Below, piece after piece: positions 38,376 through 52,000 of a stretch of DNA of 64,000 bases. The DNA comes from Phoronis australis. Its lineage: Eukaryota > Phoronida > Phoronidae. The notes beneath the pieces are model-generated. The model worked only from the letters and a program-made list of their open reading frames with translations. It made no database searches and was not told where the DNA came from. The stretch covers positions 93,362 through 157,361 of the forward strand of contig NMRA01000314.1 in NCBI GenBank assembly GCA_002633005.1, written 5' to 3'. A program made the translations under genes and the position numbers. How positions within the stretch are numbered: the stretch's first letter is position 1; the number at the start of each line of letters is the position of its first letter.

Positions 38376-38845
38376 TGCAAAGAAAATATTTCACAGACGG
38401 CCACGTTTCAAACCAAGAACATTTTTATCTCAAACCAGTGCGCTCATTTCAATTGCAATAACACGCACCTGTGCTCGACTTTTGCTGCCGAAATTAGGCT
38501 CAGGTGCCTAATTGCGGGACTGAGCCAAATTGCGGAACTTAACGCATGCGCCTATATATATGCGGGACATTTGAGTAGAACTGTTGCGTTGCTTACGGTG
38601 CTCTGGATATAGGCGCACCTCCAATGTTTAAAAGACTCCTAATGAAAAACTGCCGCAGAACCTCTATTGCTTGTTCGTCCAGCTCATCTGAACCACACTG
38701 GCCTTCGATCTGTGACCCTCGCTTATACCTTGATCGACTTCAGTGTACGGCTCGTACTGCGCCGAATCAACGTCAATCACTTCGTCCTCGGGCGCAGACA
38801 GCCAATCAGACACGTTAGATTCGGATTAGACAAGAAAGCCAATGC

Positions 38846-41138
38846 CAGTGGTGGATTTAGGGGGGGGGGGGGGGNCATTCCCCCCCCCTAAAATTCTCCC
38901 AGATATTAGTTGGGAGTTCGGGGTGCGAATTACTGAGTAGCATATGTGCGCACCCAGAGGGTTCGGGGGCGAGTGCACAATGCATTGGCATTGAGCAAAC
39001 CCCGTGTACCGTTTTTTAAGTAATAATGTCCACAAACCCAACAAGAGCAACGCGGAGCGTTGAAATGCGCCCACAAATGCATTGCAAATGGTGTGCTTTT
39101 AGGGTTATTTATTTGTACCATAAAAGTGGCCACTAGATGCCGCAAAAACATACAATCCATCCAAAAACAGGAACATGCCATATTTTCTACAAATCTGTCA
39201 AGGAACTTCAGAGAAACAAAGGAAAATAGAATAAAATGAAATTGTCACTAGTGGGCAAAGTGTCCGTTGGATCCGCCTGAAAGTCGTCGTCGTCTGTTGT
39301 TATCTTCATATAAATACACTAACTAAATTTAATAAAGATCCAGCGGTGGGTTTAAGAGATACAACTGTGGGCGCAAAACAAAACTACCACTAGGAGCCAC
39401 CACAGCAGTCAGTCACCATCATCAAAGGTAGTCTTCACACCGAAAACATGTCTATTTTCAAATGATTTGGTTGATACAGGGGTGAGCGCCAAAAACAAGA
39501 TTTGAAAACAGCAAAAATTGCCACTAGGTGGAGCAAAATACCTCGATTCCATCTAAAAACAGGAATGTAGCGTCATCACACCAATAGATGCCTATATTTA
39601 AAATTCTATGAAAATCTGTTGAGGACCTTTGAAGATACAGAGTTAAACGTAAAAAACTAAAATTGCCACTAGGGCGCACAGCAGTAGTCAGATCTGTCCG
39701 AAAGTCGTCGTCGTCCGTAGTCAACATCATATAAGTACAATTGCTAAATTAAGTAAAGATCCTCCAAACAGTTTAGCCGTCCACTTCATAGTAAAAGCAT
39801 ACATTCTAATTTTCACAATTATCCTGAAAACGGTTTGGTTGATAGATTAGTGGACGCCAAAAAGCTCGAAAACAGTAAAAATGGCCACTGGGTGGCGCAA
39901 ACTAGGTCAAATTTATCTGAAAATGGAGAGATAGTGACACCTCATTAATAGATGCCTATATGCCAAATTTTATGAAAATTCGATGAGAACCTTTGAAGAT
40001 ACAGACTGAAGTAAACGTAAAAAAACAAAATTGCCACCAGGTGGCACACCAGTTGTCAGAACTGTCCGAAAGTTGTCGTCGTCTGTTGTTAACATCATAA
40101 AAATATACTTACTAAATTACATCCGTCCTCTTCATAGTAAGAATATACATGCCAATTTTCACAATCCTCCTTTGAGCAGTTTGGTTGATAGAGGGGTGGA
40201 CGCAAAAAACAGACTCGAAAACAGTAAAAACGGCCACTAGGTGGTGCAAACTACGTCAAATCCATCCGAAAAGGGGAGGATAGCTCACTAATAGGTGCCT
40301 ACATACCAAATTTCATGAAAATCCGTTAAGGACTTTTGAAGATACAAAGGTAAGCCTAGAAAATAAAATAAAATTGCCACTAGGTGGCATACCAGTTGTC
40401 AGATCTGTCCGAAAGTCGTCGTCCTCTGTTATTAACATTATATAAATGCCCTTACTAAATTTAGTAAAGATTATGCACACGGTTTAGGAGATACAGGCAT
40501 AGGCGCAAAAACAAAACAAAACAAAACAAAACTGCCACTAACAGGCGCCACAGTAGTCGAAGTCATCGGAAAATCATCGTCAGCTGTCGACTTTATAGTA
40601 AGAACATACATGCCAATTTTCACAATCATCCATTGAGCGGTTTGGTTGATAGAGGGGTGGACGCAAAAAAAGACTCGAAAACAGTAAAAATGGCCACCAG
40701 GTGTCGCAAACTACGTCGAATCCATCCGAAAACGGGAGTATGGCTTCACCTCACTAATAGGTGCCTATACACCAAATTTTATGAAAATCCCTTCAAGACT
40801 TTTGAAGATACAGAGGTAAACGTAAAAAACTAAAATTGCCACTAGGGGGCACACCGGTAGTCGGATCCGTTCGAAAGTTCGCTCATGCCGTCCCATCCAC
40901 AGAAGGAACACGTGCAAAATTTCATGACCACGCGTCAAGGCGTTTTGGAGACAGAGCAGCGGACGCCGGACGGACGGACGGAGATGACGGCATAATGCGT
41001 CAACAGATAAATATGTGGGCGCATAAAAATTCGAGACCCCTGCATCCCTACAATTAAGGCTGGGCGCGCTCATATGGCGAAATTCTGGTTCTTCCATTGC
41101 CCTGGCCCCCCTAACTCAGAATCCTGGATCCGGCCCTG
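38846..41138. mobile_element. 2.3-kb CAGnGG-ended transposon carrying an internal repeat array
   Basis: Starts CAGTGGTGGATTTAG and ends CTGGATCCGGCCCTG, an imperfect terminal inverted repeat. It is flanked on both sides by the 5-bp direct repeat AATGC. The inner ends match those of the short element at 36639. The middle (39130-41000) is filled with diverged copies of a repeat containing CCACTAGGTGGC-like motifs and oligo-purine linkers. No transposase is visible, so it is non-autonomous. A single N (38875) breaks a G-run/C-run palindrome near the left end. Confidence 0.75.
39130..41000. repeat. Array of diverged repeats with CTCF-like core motifs
   Basis: About ten blocks, each with a variant of CCACTAGGTGGC (for example near 39521, 39885, 40034, 40234, 40377, 40694, 40839). 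They alternate with CAGATCTGTCCGAAAGTCGT, AATTTCATGAAAATCC and GTTTGGTTGATAGAGGGGTG segments. The array ends with a GGACGGACGGACGGAGATGA tail. Confidence 0.7.
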
Positions 41139-41139
41139 A

Positions 41140-42170
41140 ATGCCACAGTAGTAGAAAGTCATGCTGAACAATCACGAATCGATTGCAATTAAAATGTTGT
41201 ACCAGTTAAATATGTATTTTAGAGGAGATGAACCAAGTGTTATTTTATACGAACGGTAAGTCGTTCTTGAAAGTAAAGCTTCTAATGTATATTTAGATTT
41301 TAATTGTTCCTGTACCCCTCCAATGTGTCACTAACGCCACACGCTGTGTGAAATAAAATGCATTATTGCATTTTTAAAATTACTCAAAGTGAGCCAATAA
41401 CCGGAGCACTGTCTATGCCTAATTACGCAACTCGGGGGCATGCGCCTATATGCGGGTAAAAATCTTGCGAAAAAACCGCAGTGATCCGCATGAAGGCGCA
41501 TGGACCTAATTGCGGGCTATACGGTACGAGCTGAAGGTCGGCGATAGGAAAATATTGTAGTGTTCGGAGCACAACAAGGAGTATAATACAATTCTATGTT
41601 GCTCCTTGCTCAGTCTTGCACTATGTACATTCTGCATCACACAGCTCAACCAGTGTCAACAACAAAATTTATGCATTATGTAATGAAAATGAAAAAATCG
41701 TTATCTTTTATTTCCTCATTTAATCTAATCTTATATCCTCTCTCACCTTGCGTCTTGCATTAATACAGTGTACTTTTATTGTGTTAATGTTTAAAAGAGG
41801 AAACACCATGGATAAAGTTTGGAATCTGGGTATGCACCAGGCCAAACTGCACCACCCCTCGTGGGATGAGATGTTCAACTATTTAATTTGTTCCTAGACA
41901 TTTATGTTGCAGATCAGCTCAAGGGCTTTCATTTTAAACATAATTTGTTACAATTGCAATTGTTTTTTTGGCGTTTCCATACTTCATAAAGACTCTCCCA
42001 TCCTTACAATCGAGCAAAACGTGCAGCAAATTGTCAGTCATTTGGAAAAAAAATTTGACTTTTTACCTTACGACTTATTAAAGCAAGCTACCAAAGCGCC
42101 ACCTTTTAGGCAGTGCACTTAACGTGTGGAAGCCTCCTATGTACACTGGTTGGTGATGGCATTATAACAA
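41140..42170. other. Spacer downstream of NOP58, no gene seen
   Basis: A+T-rich; the NOP58 3' end may extend towards here, but no clear - strand AATAAA lies close to the stop codon. Confidence 0.4.
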
Positions 42171-42173
42171 CAA

Positions 42174-42326
42174 GCCTCCCGTTCAGTAACGCTAGGACCT
42201 CGCTAAAAAGCAAGACTTCGCGAGATTACGTGGGATATTACCGTGCATTCTAATTGAGAACACGTGACTTTGACTAGGTTTTAGCTAGGTCCTAGCGTAG
42301 GTCCTAGCGTCTACTGAACGAACGCC
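42174..42326 (+). mobile_element. MITE family M1, copy in the NOP58 3' flank
   Basis: Nearly identical in length and sequence to the 1523-1675 copy: GCCTCCCGTTCAGTAACG at one end, CTACTGAACGAACGCC at the other, and the same doubled TAGCTAGGTCCTAGCGTAGG segment. Confidence 0.72.
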
Positions 42327-43001
42327 AGCTCTACCTCACAGATGGACACAGGTGTTGGAATAAAAGCCATTATGAATCCCACTTGTGTCAGAGAAGTGAT
42401 CGTTGATTTAAACCACTTACTCGAAAAATACAAAATTATGTTACACTTGGCATGCTTTCAGAGCTTAACATGATCTGACAGGTTGCAGTTTGCTGGATAC
42501 CTGTCAAATACTCGGGTTCAACTACATCTCGTGTGAGGAGCTTGCACTCCAGTGCTAAGAGGTTGTCATCAAGAAACAACCCGAGACCAACATAACAGTA
42601 ACTAGTCCAGATCAAAAGTCGTTTTTTACAGTCTCATTGAACTCAAATATTCTGTATTCAAAGAATAAAAAGAACTGTAAATGAGCTTCATCAACTGCCC
42701 ATCTTTAAGTAAGCCTATGATTATAGATCGACGAAGATAAAACAACAGTCGTGCATGTACATAGATGTATTCAAAGCAAAATATCTGTATTAAAAAGGAG
42801 CAATTATTGCCACACCTCATAATTTCATTTTACAGAACAAGATTTCTCGCACCAAACCCGACAGCCTCCATGCGTACAGCTGTAAACACATCCATTCAAT
42901 TCTCATATATACTCTTTTCATCGTATTTTTTTCTGTTTTCATCAGCCAACAATGGGTATTCCAATTAATCTTCCAGTTCCAAATGTCTACATCACGTGTT
43001 G

Positions 43002-43084
43002 TTAATCTTCATCGCCATCTTCTTCCTTGACCTTCTTCTTCTTCTTTTTCTTCTTCTTTTCTGATGAAACATCTTCTATTTCTT
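43002..43084 (-). CDS. NOP58: NOP58 last coding exon
   Basis: Codes [10 protein letters not shown], a lysine run, then VKEEDGDED and stop TAA at 43004-43002. Acceptor TTTTCAG. Only the phase carried over from exon 13 avoids an immediate stop, which supports the join. Confidence 0.87.
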
Positions 43085-46000
43085 CTGAAAAAAGTTGAAG
43101 AATTCATTTAAGGGGAAACAATTTTCAACCCTTTGGAATATGCAGTTTCGGATTTTGGCTCATGGTTTTGATTTGCTTTGCTTAGTTATTTTTTCACTTA
43201 AGACAGCACCCCAAATGGTACGGTTCTAAAGGTCTTTATTAATATCATAAAAGTTTCAACTATGCGGCACAAAATACATCACATTCATCGGGAAATGAGA
43301 TGGCATTTTTGTCTTCTCTTTAAAAATATTTGCTGAACTTCATGAAAACCCATCAAGGGACTCAGAAGATACAGTAAATAAAATTACTAGAATTGCCACT
43401 AGGCGGCAGTCAGATCAACCACCTCTTTCATGTCATTAAACATGGTGTTCAGAGTAAACCAGTAATTTATTATAAAGACACTTGTGTCACAGAACCTTCA
43501 AAACATCAGAGAAGAGGACTGTTAGTCAGGCCATCCCTAGTGTTGGCACCATTTGTTAAAACAGAAGAATGTAATGACCCTGCGCGCTGAGCTCAAGAAA
43601 TCGATCAAACTATGACACTCAATAAGGAACAAGTATAGATATGATTCAGAGGATGTAGCCTAGGTCAAAATACACTTTTGACACAGCGTCAGCACCTTTA
43701 AGAACCTCTAAGCTTAAATAACACCAAAACACCCACCAGGTGTCTCTATAGTCGTGTCTGCTTCTTCTTTTGACTTCTTTTTCTTCTTCTTCTTTTCTGA
43801 CTTGGGTGTCTCTGCATCTGTAACCAAGACAACTAGCCATCAGAAATGTAAAGATCATTAATAACAAAATAATGAGTGGGTCTCGACTGTAGGAGCTAAG
43901 TTTGTGAACAAGAGCAACTCTATCCGAAAACAAGAGGATAGCGTAATCTCATTGATAGACGACTATATCCCAAATTTTATGAAAATGTGTTGAGGACCTC
44001 TAAAGATACAGAGGTTAACGTAAAAAAATATAATTGCCACTAGAGGGTGCACCAGCAGTCCCATCCCTGAGAAAGTAGTGGTCGTCTGTTGTGTACATCA
44101 TATAAATACACTTGCTAAATTTAACAAAGATCCTGCAAACGGTTTAGGAGATACAGCCATGGGCGCAAAAAAAAACAACTGCCACTAGGAAGCGCCACAG
44201 TAGTCAAAGTTGTCGGAAAGTCATCGTCAGCCATACTTTTCATAGTAAGAACATACATGCAAATTTTCACAATCACCCTTAGAGCGGTTTGGTTAATAGA
44301 GGGGTGGACGCCAAACAATAGATTCGAATACAGTAAAAATGGTCACTAGGTGGCGCAAACTACGTCAAATCCATCCGAAGACGACAGGATAGTGTCAACT
44401 CACTAACAGATGCCTAAATTCTAAATTTCGTGAAATTACGTTGAGGACCTCCGAAGATACAGAGGTGAGCGCAAAAAACTAAAATTGCCACTAGGGGGCA
44501 CACCCGTAGTTGGAGAGGTCCAACGTCAGTCGTCAGCTTGACAGGAACACAGGGTTTAGGAGATACAGCTGCAGACGCCAGACGCACGGACGTCCAGACA
44601 GAGATGACAGCAATATGCGACCACATACAAATGTGTGGGCGCATAAAAAACAGGAATGTGTTGTCTTTTTAATAGAAATATTATTGCCAAATTTCATGAA
44701 AATGCAACAAAGAGCTTGGTAGAAAGAGGCACAAACAAAGAAAAGCTAAATTGCCACTAGGGGGCTCCACAACACTTTGACCAGTCTGAAAATCAACGTT
44801 AGCTGTGCTCATTTCAACAGGAACACAAACTTCATGATCTTTTAAAGGGTTTAGCAGACAGACCGACAGGCGAACACCAAAGCAGATACAAAAATAATGA
44901 AAATGACCACAAAGAGAGAAGGGAGCAGATCAAGTCTGAAAATGGAAAGGTGTCCCCGTCGTCTGAATAGCAGAAAATTAATCGTCAAATGACTCGACAG
45001 ATATAGGGGCCACCATGAAAAATACTAAATTGTCATTAGGGGCACAGCATCAGTGGCTCACGCAATCCTATCTCTATAAGGAACATGTCTTCACTTGTAT
45101 GTTGATGGAACCAACGTCACCGGAGAAATAAACTAAGTAACACCAGGGAGTACATAATCTGAACAGTAAAACAGCGCTGTCTGCTTGAACGTATCATAAC
45201 CAGTTTACATGAGACTGCAATTGGCGGCGCGATTTGGCTTAGCCACATGTTCTTTTTTCAGTGCAAGTGTCTGCATAAAAGCGAGTAACATTAGATGCTT
45301 TTGACACCTAATGCACCAGTTTGCTTCACTTAATCAGCAGGTGTTGCAGAGTTTACTTAACCTAAGTGTTATACTAAGTAACATGCTGTGTAAACACACC
45401 GGGGGGCACACGGCTAAGTGGGTCAATCTTTCCCTTAGCACATGATCAGGATATTATCAACTACAAAAGAGCTTATCAGAAATGAGACAGATTTTTTATG
45501 AAAATAAAATCAAAAGGAGAAAGTAACTTTAAAGATTCATCAGTCAGAGTAAGGATAAGACATCAAAGTTCTATCGCCTTGTACCTTCTTCAACTTTGAT
45601 TTTCTTCGTCTCCGTCTCTTCAGCGGCAGCGGAATCTTCAAACTTGCGTTTCTTTGGTGCTGTTGGAAGTGTAGAGTCAGCAGACGTGTCGTACGTTTTC
45701 ACCTCACTAAGGGAACCAAGCGGTCAAATTAAGCACTCCACAATACAGACACGCATCACAACTAAAGACAAGATCAAGGTATGATGCTAACCACTGCCAT
45801 GGTTACCGCCATGGTACTGTCATGGTAACCGTCCAAACGAATGGCAATCTCGACAGTTCAGACTACTACCCAAATGCCTGTAAAATCACTGAACAATAGC
45901 AGCGCATTACCCAGTGGGACAGCCAATCCACTGAACACCTGCTGTTATCTCACACACAAGAATGTTAAGAGAGAAGTTAACTTATTTCAATTAACTTAGA

Positions 46001-49000
46001 ATAAGTAACGTCAGGCCGCCTCTCAACATGGGGATAGCTCAGTGACCAAAGGGAAATACGGCAGTTTTTGATGCTGTGTCAAGAAAAAATAAAGAGCCCT
46101 GGATATCTAGAAAATAGATTTTCTGTGTTAATTACTGTCCCCCTGGTGTGCAGCAATGAAAAGAGATGTAAACATCACGACAAAGGGCCCACATCTTGGG
46201 TCTACGTTCACCTCCATTCAAGAAACATAATACCCTACTGGTCAATCATGTTTACGCAATAAAAATGAATGCAATACCAAGATGCAGGCCTTTCATCGGG
46301 ATATTTAGGTCACTTTCTATTGTCCCACGCATAGAAGACACTTACCACAAGAACAGTAATCGACATGCATAAAAGCTTTGCTTTCCTTTTGAAGTAATAC
46401 ACAGTGAAAAACAAGGTTTGCTTTCCTTTTGAAGTAGTACACAGAGAAAAACAAGGTTTGCTTTCCTTTTGAAGTAGTACACAGTAAAAAACAAGGTTTG
46501 CTTTCCTTTTGGAGTAGTACACAGTAAAAAACAAGGTTTGTTTTCCTTTTGAAGTAGTACACAGTGAAAATCAAGCTTTGCGAAAACCTAAGTTACAGTT
46601 CCTACTATTCAGTTCAAGCCAAAATCAATATTCACACCACAACACAATAGCTCGGACTGAAAGTGGAAAAAATGGGGTAACATGAACAATACAAAACACC
46701 ACTGACTCTAACATCAGTGAAAATGGTCACCTAAATTGGTACAGTTGGCACCAGACAGTGGAGGCAGTGTGTGGCCTAGTGCGGAAGTGTCTGCTTCCTT
46801 ACTCAAGGTCGTGGGTTCGAGTCCCACTAGGGCACACTGCTAGACCCCGAGGCAGGCATATTTATTAATAAAGCAAAAAAATGAATTCAGGTGATCTGTG
46901 GAATGGGCTCACCTGAGCAGCGGTCTGGTACACGTGTACTAGACAGCTTGCAATTATTTGTTAAATGAGAAGCGTTTTGACATCTATTTCAGAGCAACGG
47001 AAGGGATACACATTATTTGTTAAATGAGAAGCGTTTTGACATCTATTTCAGAGCAACGGAAGGGATACACATTATTTGTTAAATGAGAAGCGTTTTGACA
47101 TCTATTTCAGAGCAACGGAAGGGATACACATAAAATGAGCATTATGATATTTCGTAAAATCGCTTAGTTTTAAGCTACCTGTCGCCATCTGACTTGAATA
47201 AAATCTGTTACCAAATTTGCAAAGACAAACTACAGAGAGTGTCTTTACAAGTTGTAGACGGTTTTGTAATCAAACAGCACAATGACTTCTTTAAAGAGGC
47301 ATGGAATGTGAAAGCTTGTCACAAATATCTTTTAAACAATCCCTNATGGAAAAAGGTTGCCTTCGCCTTTAATAAAGCAAAAAAATGAATTCAGGTGATC
47401 TGTGGAATGGGCTCACCTGAGCAGCCGTCTGGTACACGTGTACTAGACAGCTTGCAATTATTTGTTAAATGAGAAGCGTTTTGACATCTATTTCAGAGCA
47501 ACGGAAGGGATACACATAAAATGAGCATTATGATATTTCGTAAAATCGCTTAGTTTTAAGCTACCTGTCGCCATCTGACTTGAATAAAATCTGTTACCAA
47601 ATTTGCAAAGACAAACTACAGAGAGTGTCTTTACAAGTTTTAGATGGTTTTGTAATCAAACAGCACAATGACTTCTTTAAAGAGGCATGGAATGTGAAAG
47701 CTTGTCACAAATATCTTTTAAACAATCCCTCACAAAAGTACTATCCCGCAACATCTATTACAGAGTTATTCACTTCCAGTGAGGAAATTTCCAGACAAAA
47801 ATCACAAAATTCACGATTTTTGAAATACATGCGAAGGAAAAACAGTGTTGTTACCACAGAATTTCTAATCTACCTCCCACTTATTCTTGAAGTAACTTGT
47901 GGTCAAAGGTCACATTTTCCATATAAAGGATATGTGCTACGTCTATGTCTTGCCATACCAAATAAGACGTGCTTTGCCTTGTGGGAGAAAAATCAACGAA
48001 GTGGCGAGTAGCTGATAGACTGTTTTTTGAAATTTGAAACTAAAAGGAAATGTTTTGATATCAACAGAAATTAAACATCTCTACGAGCAAACCCTAAAAA
48101 TACCTGGTGTGCAGACTGCAGTGGCAGTCAGTTCATCACATTCCGGGCCTCTTTAAAGATCAATGAACTGTTTACACTAGTCTTACCTCTTGTTCTCGTA
48201 TTTTTCCCATTTCGCTTTCTGTTTACCAGAACCACTGAAGTACCGTGACTGAAGCAAAAAATAACCGGTAAGTTAACCCAGTCACCATCTACGCGCACCA
48301 TGTGACAAACACGGAAATCAAAAGTTGAGGAACGTGCATTTGTGAACGGGTTTTACATCCACTTACAATACATTAACATAGTTCACACTAGAATGCATTA
48401 CAGCGTTCAGATTACACGCACTGTCACTGGGAACACAAATATCACAAAGCACCTCCCGATGGACCGACAGGGACAGTTGTTGCAGCAAAGAGAACAAACC
48501 CGATACAGTGGCCCAGTCCTGCAGGACGCCGGACACAAGCTTCACAACCAAAACTTATCTTGACCCAATACTCACCCCCTGTTCCTCTAGCTGCCTCATC
48601 CGTGCCTCTAATTTAGCCCTGTGTGTCACTCCCAAGTCTGTGTTTGTCTCCTCACCTAGTGCATCCACTCGCACAGCAAGAGATGTTTTGGCCGCCAACA
48701 TTCGAGACATCTACAAGAGAAAATGTTACGTACAACGGCAAACACGAGCAAAAACACAAAAAATCACAATGCAAGTCCTAGCGGTTCTCTTGTTTCAATG
48801 CCATCAAGAACAAAATGAAATTAATTATGACTGATTTTCCCATATAACTTCATCCTTGAGTTTTATTTCAACAGGGCAGAAACAAAGAAGCTTCAGTGGC
48901 AATGACGGTTATAAAATAACAGGGAAACTCAAGTCTGAAACGAATGTCAGGAATTCTGGGTTTTAACAGTCGTGAACAGTGAACTTTGACTGTATAGACT

Positions 49001-52000
49001 GCCTTGAAAACACTTGAAAAGATTACCAAGAGATGAATACAGAAATTGACAGGTTACTGCATAGACCACTATTTACAATTAAACTAAAACAGACAAGTGA
49101 ATCATGCAAATCAACATTAAACATAAACCACTAACCTTGCCCTTGTTCTTGGTATTAGCCTGTCCCACCAGAGAGGCGTGGTAGATCAAACCATATTTGG
49201 GCGTGTCGTGTTTAGTCTTAAGGGCCCTGAAGAGCGCCTTCTCAGCACCCAGGATCTGCACTGTGGAGGCGGGGTGTTTGGCCAGATTAATGAGGGAGCC
49301 CGCATGGGCAATGAGTCGTGCCCCGACCAGCTCACCCACCAGTATGGTCAGGTTGGGAGCGATAGCCATCATTCTGTTCTTCAAGTAATCATAAAGCTGG
49401 GCTCTGTAGTCCGTGATCTCCAGCACCTGCAATAAGGAAACGGCGGATACAGTCTAACATAAGGCAGTGCTGATTAATGGCAAGTTATCACCGTACCACA
49501 CCACAAATCTACACCAGGTGTATTGAGGTTGTCAGCTTAACCTATGTAATGTGCGTACATTTGAGTACTTAACACCAAGTGTATTGAAGTTGTCAGCTTA
49601 AGCTATGTAATGTGCGTACATTTGAGTACTTAACACCAAGTGTATTGAGGTTGTCAGCTTAACCTATGTAATGTGAGTACATTTGAGTACTTAACACCAA
49701 GTGCATTGAAGTTGTCAGCTTAAGCTATGTAATGTGCGTACATTTGAGTACTTAACACCAAGTGTATTGAGGTTGTCAGCTTAAGCTATGTAATGTGCGT
49801 ACATTTGAGTACTTAACACCAAGTGTATTGAAGTTGTCAGGTTAAGCTGAAGACAGTGCATACATTTGAACACTTAAGACAGTTCAGCCATGTTCTACAT
49901 CATACAGAGCAACATAGATACGCAATGATACCTCTAGCGGGTGCAAAGCGAGCCGGAAAAGCTCTCTTCAATAGAACACTCCTGGCACCTAGGTTAGGGA
50001 GGCAAATAACAAGGGACACATTAACAATAGAAAGACCACTAGGGGACGCAACGTAGGACAAATCCATCTGAGAAAGAGCCGGTGACAGTCTACGTGATTG
50101 TAGCTTAGTCACCAAGTTTCATGAACTTAGTGGATATCAAGGCAAACGCACAGCAATACAAAATTGTCACTAGGCAACAAAGTAGTAGTCTTATTTGTCC
50201 CAAATCCACATACACTAGTTGTACTGTCCTTAACAGAAACACATGCCTAATTTCATAAAATTCAGCAAGGATTTTATACTGCACCATAGGCAAAAAATAA
50301 ATAAAATATAATAAAAATCCAGAAATGAGGATATGAAACATATACTTGGTATTTTTTTACATTGAGGTTAGGTTTTGTACTAACTCAAAATAACAGCACA
50401 GTCAGTCTACACAGTGTGGTGACATCAGCACAAACAGTGTGGTGATGTCAGCACAGTGTGGTGATGTCAGCACAGTGTGGCGATGTCAGCACAGTGTGGT
50501 GATGTCAGCACAGTGTGGCGATGTCACCACAGTGTGGTGATGTCAGCACAGTGTGGTGATGTCAGCACAATGTGGCGATGTCAGCACAATGTGGTGATGT
50601 CAGCACAGTGTGGCGATGTCACCACAGTGTGGTGATGTCAGCAGTGTGGTGATGTCAGCACAGTGTGGTGATGTCAGCACAATGTGGTGATGTCAGCACA
50701 GTGTGGTGATGTCAGCACAATGTGATGTCAGCACAGTGTGATGTCAGCACAGTGTGGTGATGTCAGTACAATGTGGTGTGATTGATGACAGCTAAGAACT
50801 CGGGGAACACTGCTTGGTAACAAAGTGCCTCCTCACCTGTTCACACAGGTACTTCACGTTGATTATGTCTTCCTCTGACACCTCTGTCCCCATGGAGATC
50901 TCAGCTGCCTCTTTCACCTCCTGTTCCACCTCCTCAGGTAAGATGTGTGACAGATCTGTTGACGAGGTCTTTACACGATCACCTACAACCACAGTACAAG
51001 TGCATCAAGTACAGAGCATATCACTCATAAACAGTTTTCTCAGTACAGCATGAGACAAGAAACCTGTGTGATCACTTGGCAACCACTTATGATTAAAAAA
51101 TTCAACAGGAAACATTTTCTTGGCTTGCCCAAATATCAAACTCCCAGTAGGGAGTGGCACACTAGTCAATGTGTCCACAAATCGCCAACTATGCTCTTCC
51201 TACTAGGAACACGTTAACCAATTTTCATAATTCTTAGAATGCTTTGACCAATAGAGAGATGGATGCCAAAAACTGACTAAACTGTAATAGAAAACAGCCA
51301 CTAAAAGGAGTACATTATGTCAAATCCGTATGAAAATGAAAAAGTGTCGTCTCATTAATAGGAACCTATTTGCCAAATTCCATAACAATCTACCAAGGAC
51401 CTCCAAAAACACAGCGGAAAACAGAGAAAAAAGAAATTGCCACAAAGGTGCACAGCAAGAGTCGGATTCATCTGAATGTTATAGACATCTGTTGTCACTT
51501 CCATACAAATACTCTCACCAAATTTAACAATCCTGGAGGGATTAGGAGATACAGCTACAGGCACAACAAAAACAAAACTGCCACTAGGAGGCACCACAGT
51601 AGTTGGTGCCATCCAAAAACCATCGTCCTCTTCTTGGTATGAAGATATATGAAGATATATGTCAATTTTCATTATCATCCTATGTGTGGTTTGGCTGCCA
51701 GAGAGGACACCAAAAACAGACTCAAAAATAATAAAAATGGCCACAAGGTAGCGTGCACTAAGCCAAATCCATCTAAAAATAGAAAGATGTCATTGCCCTC
51801 ATTGACGGGGGTTATAATCAGCCAACACTCACCAAACTCCACAGTTGATGCAAGTTAGAACTGCTAGACAAAAAAGTTGTTCACTCTGCAGCAGTCTGTA
51901 ATTAGTTTGCTTGCCTAGTAAGCTACTTAAAGGCTTGAATCAGCTACAAACCTGTCTTTGTGGAACAAGTGAGCTTCTGATTTAGACTACTTACCACAAT

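Noticed and set aside
46310-46574. Two overlapping - frames of 74 and 85 codons
   Set aside because: Pure translation of the 40-bp tandem repeat, open in two frames at once.
48001-48180. Third box C/D snoRNA in a NOP58 intron (GTGATGA at about 48137)
   Set aside because: No box D at suitable distance and no terminal stem. A similar GTGATGA near 54660 fails for the same reason.
49136-49426. Assignment of the - strand gene to NOP56 or PRP31
   Set aside because: They share the Nop domain, but the N-terminal [15 protein letters not shown] and tail [15 protein letters not shown] match NOP58.
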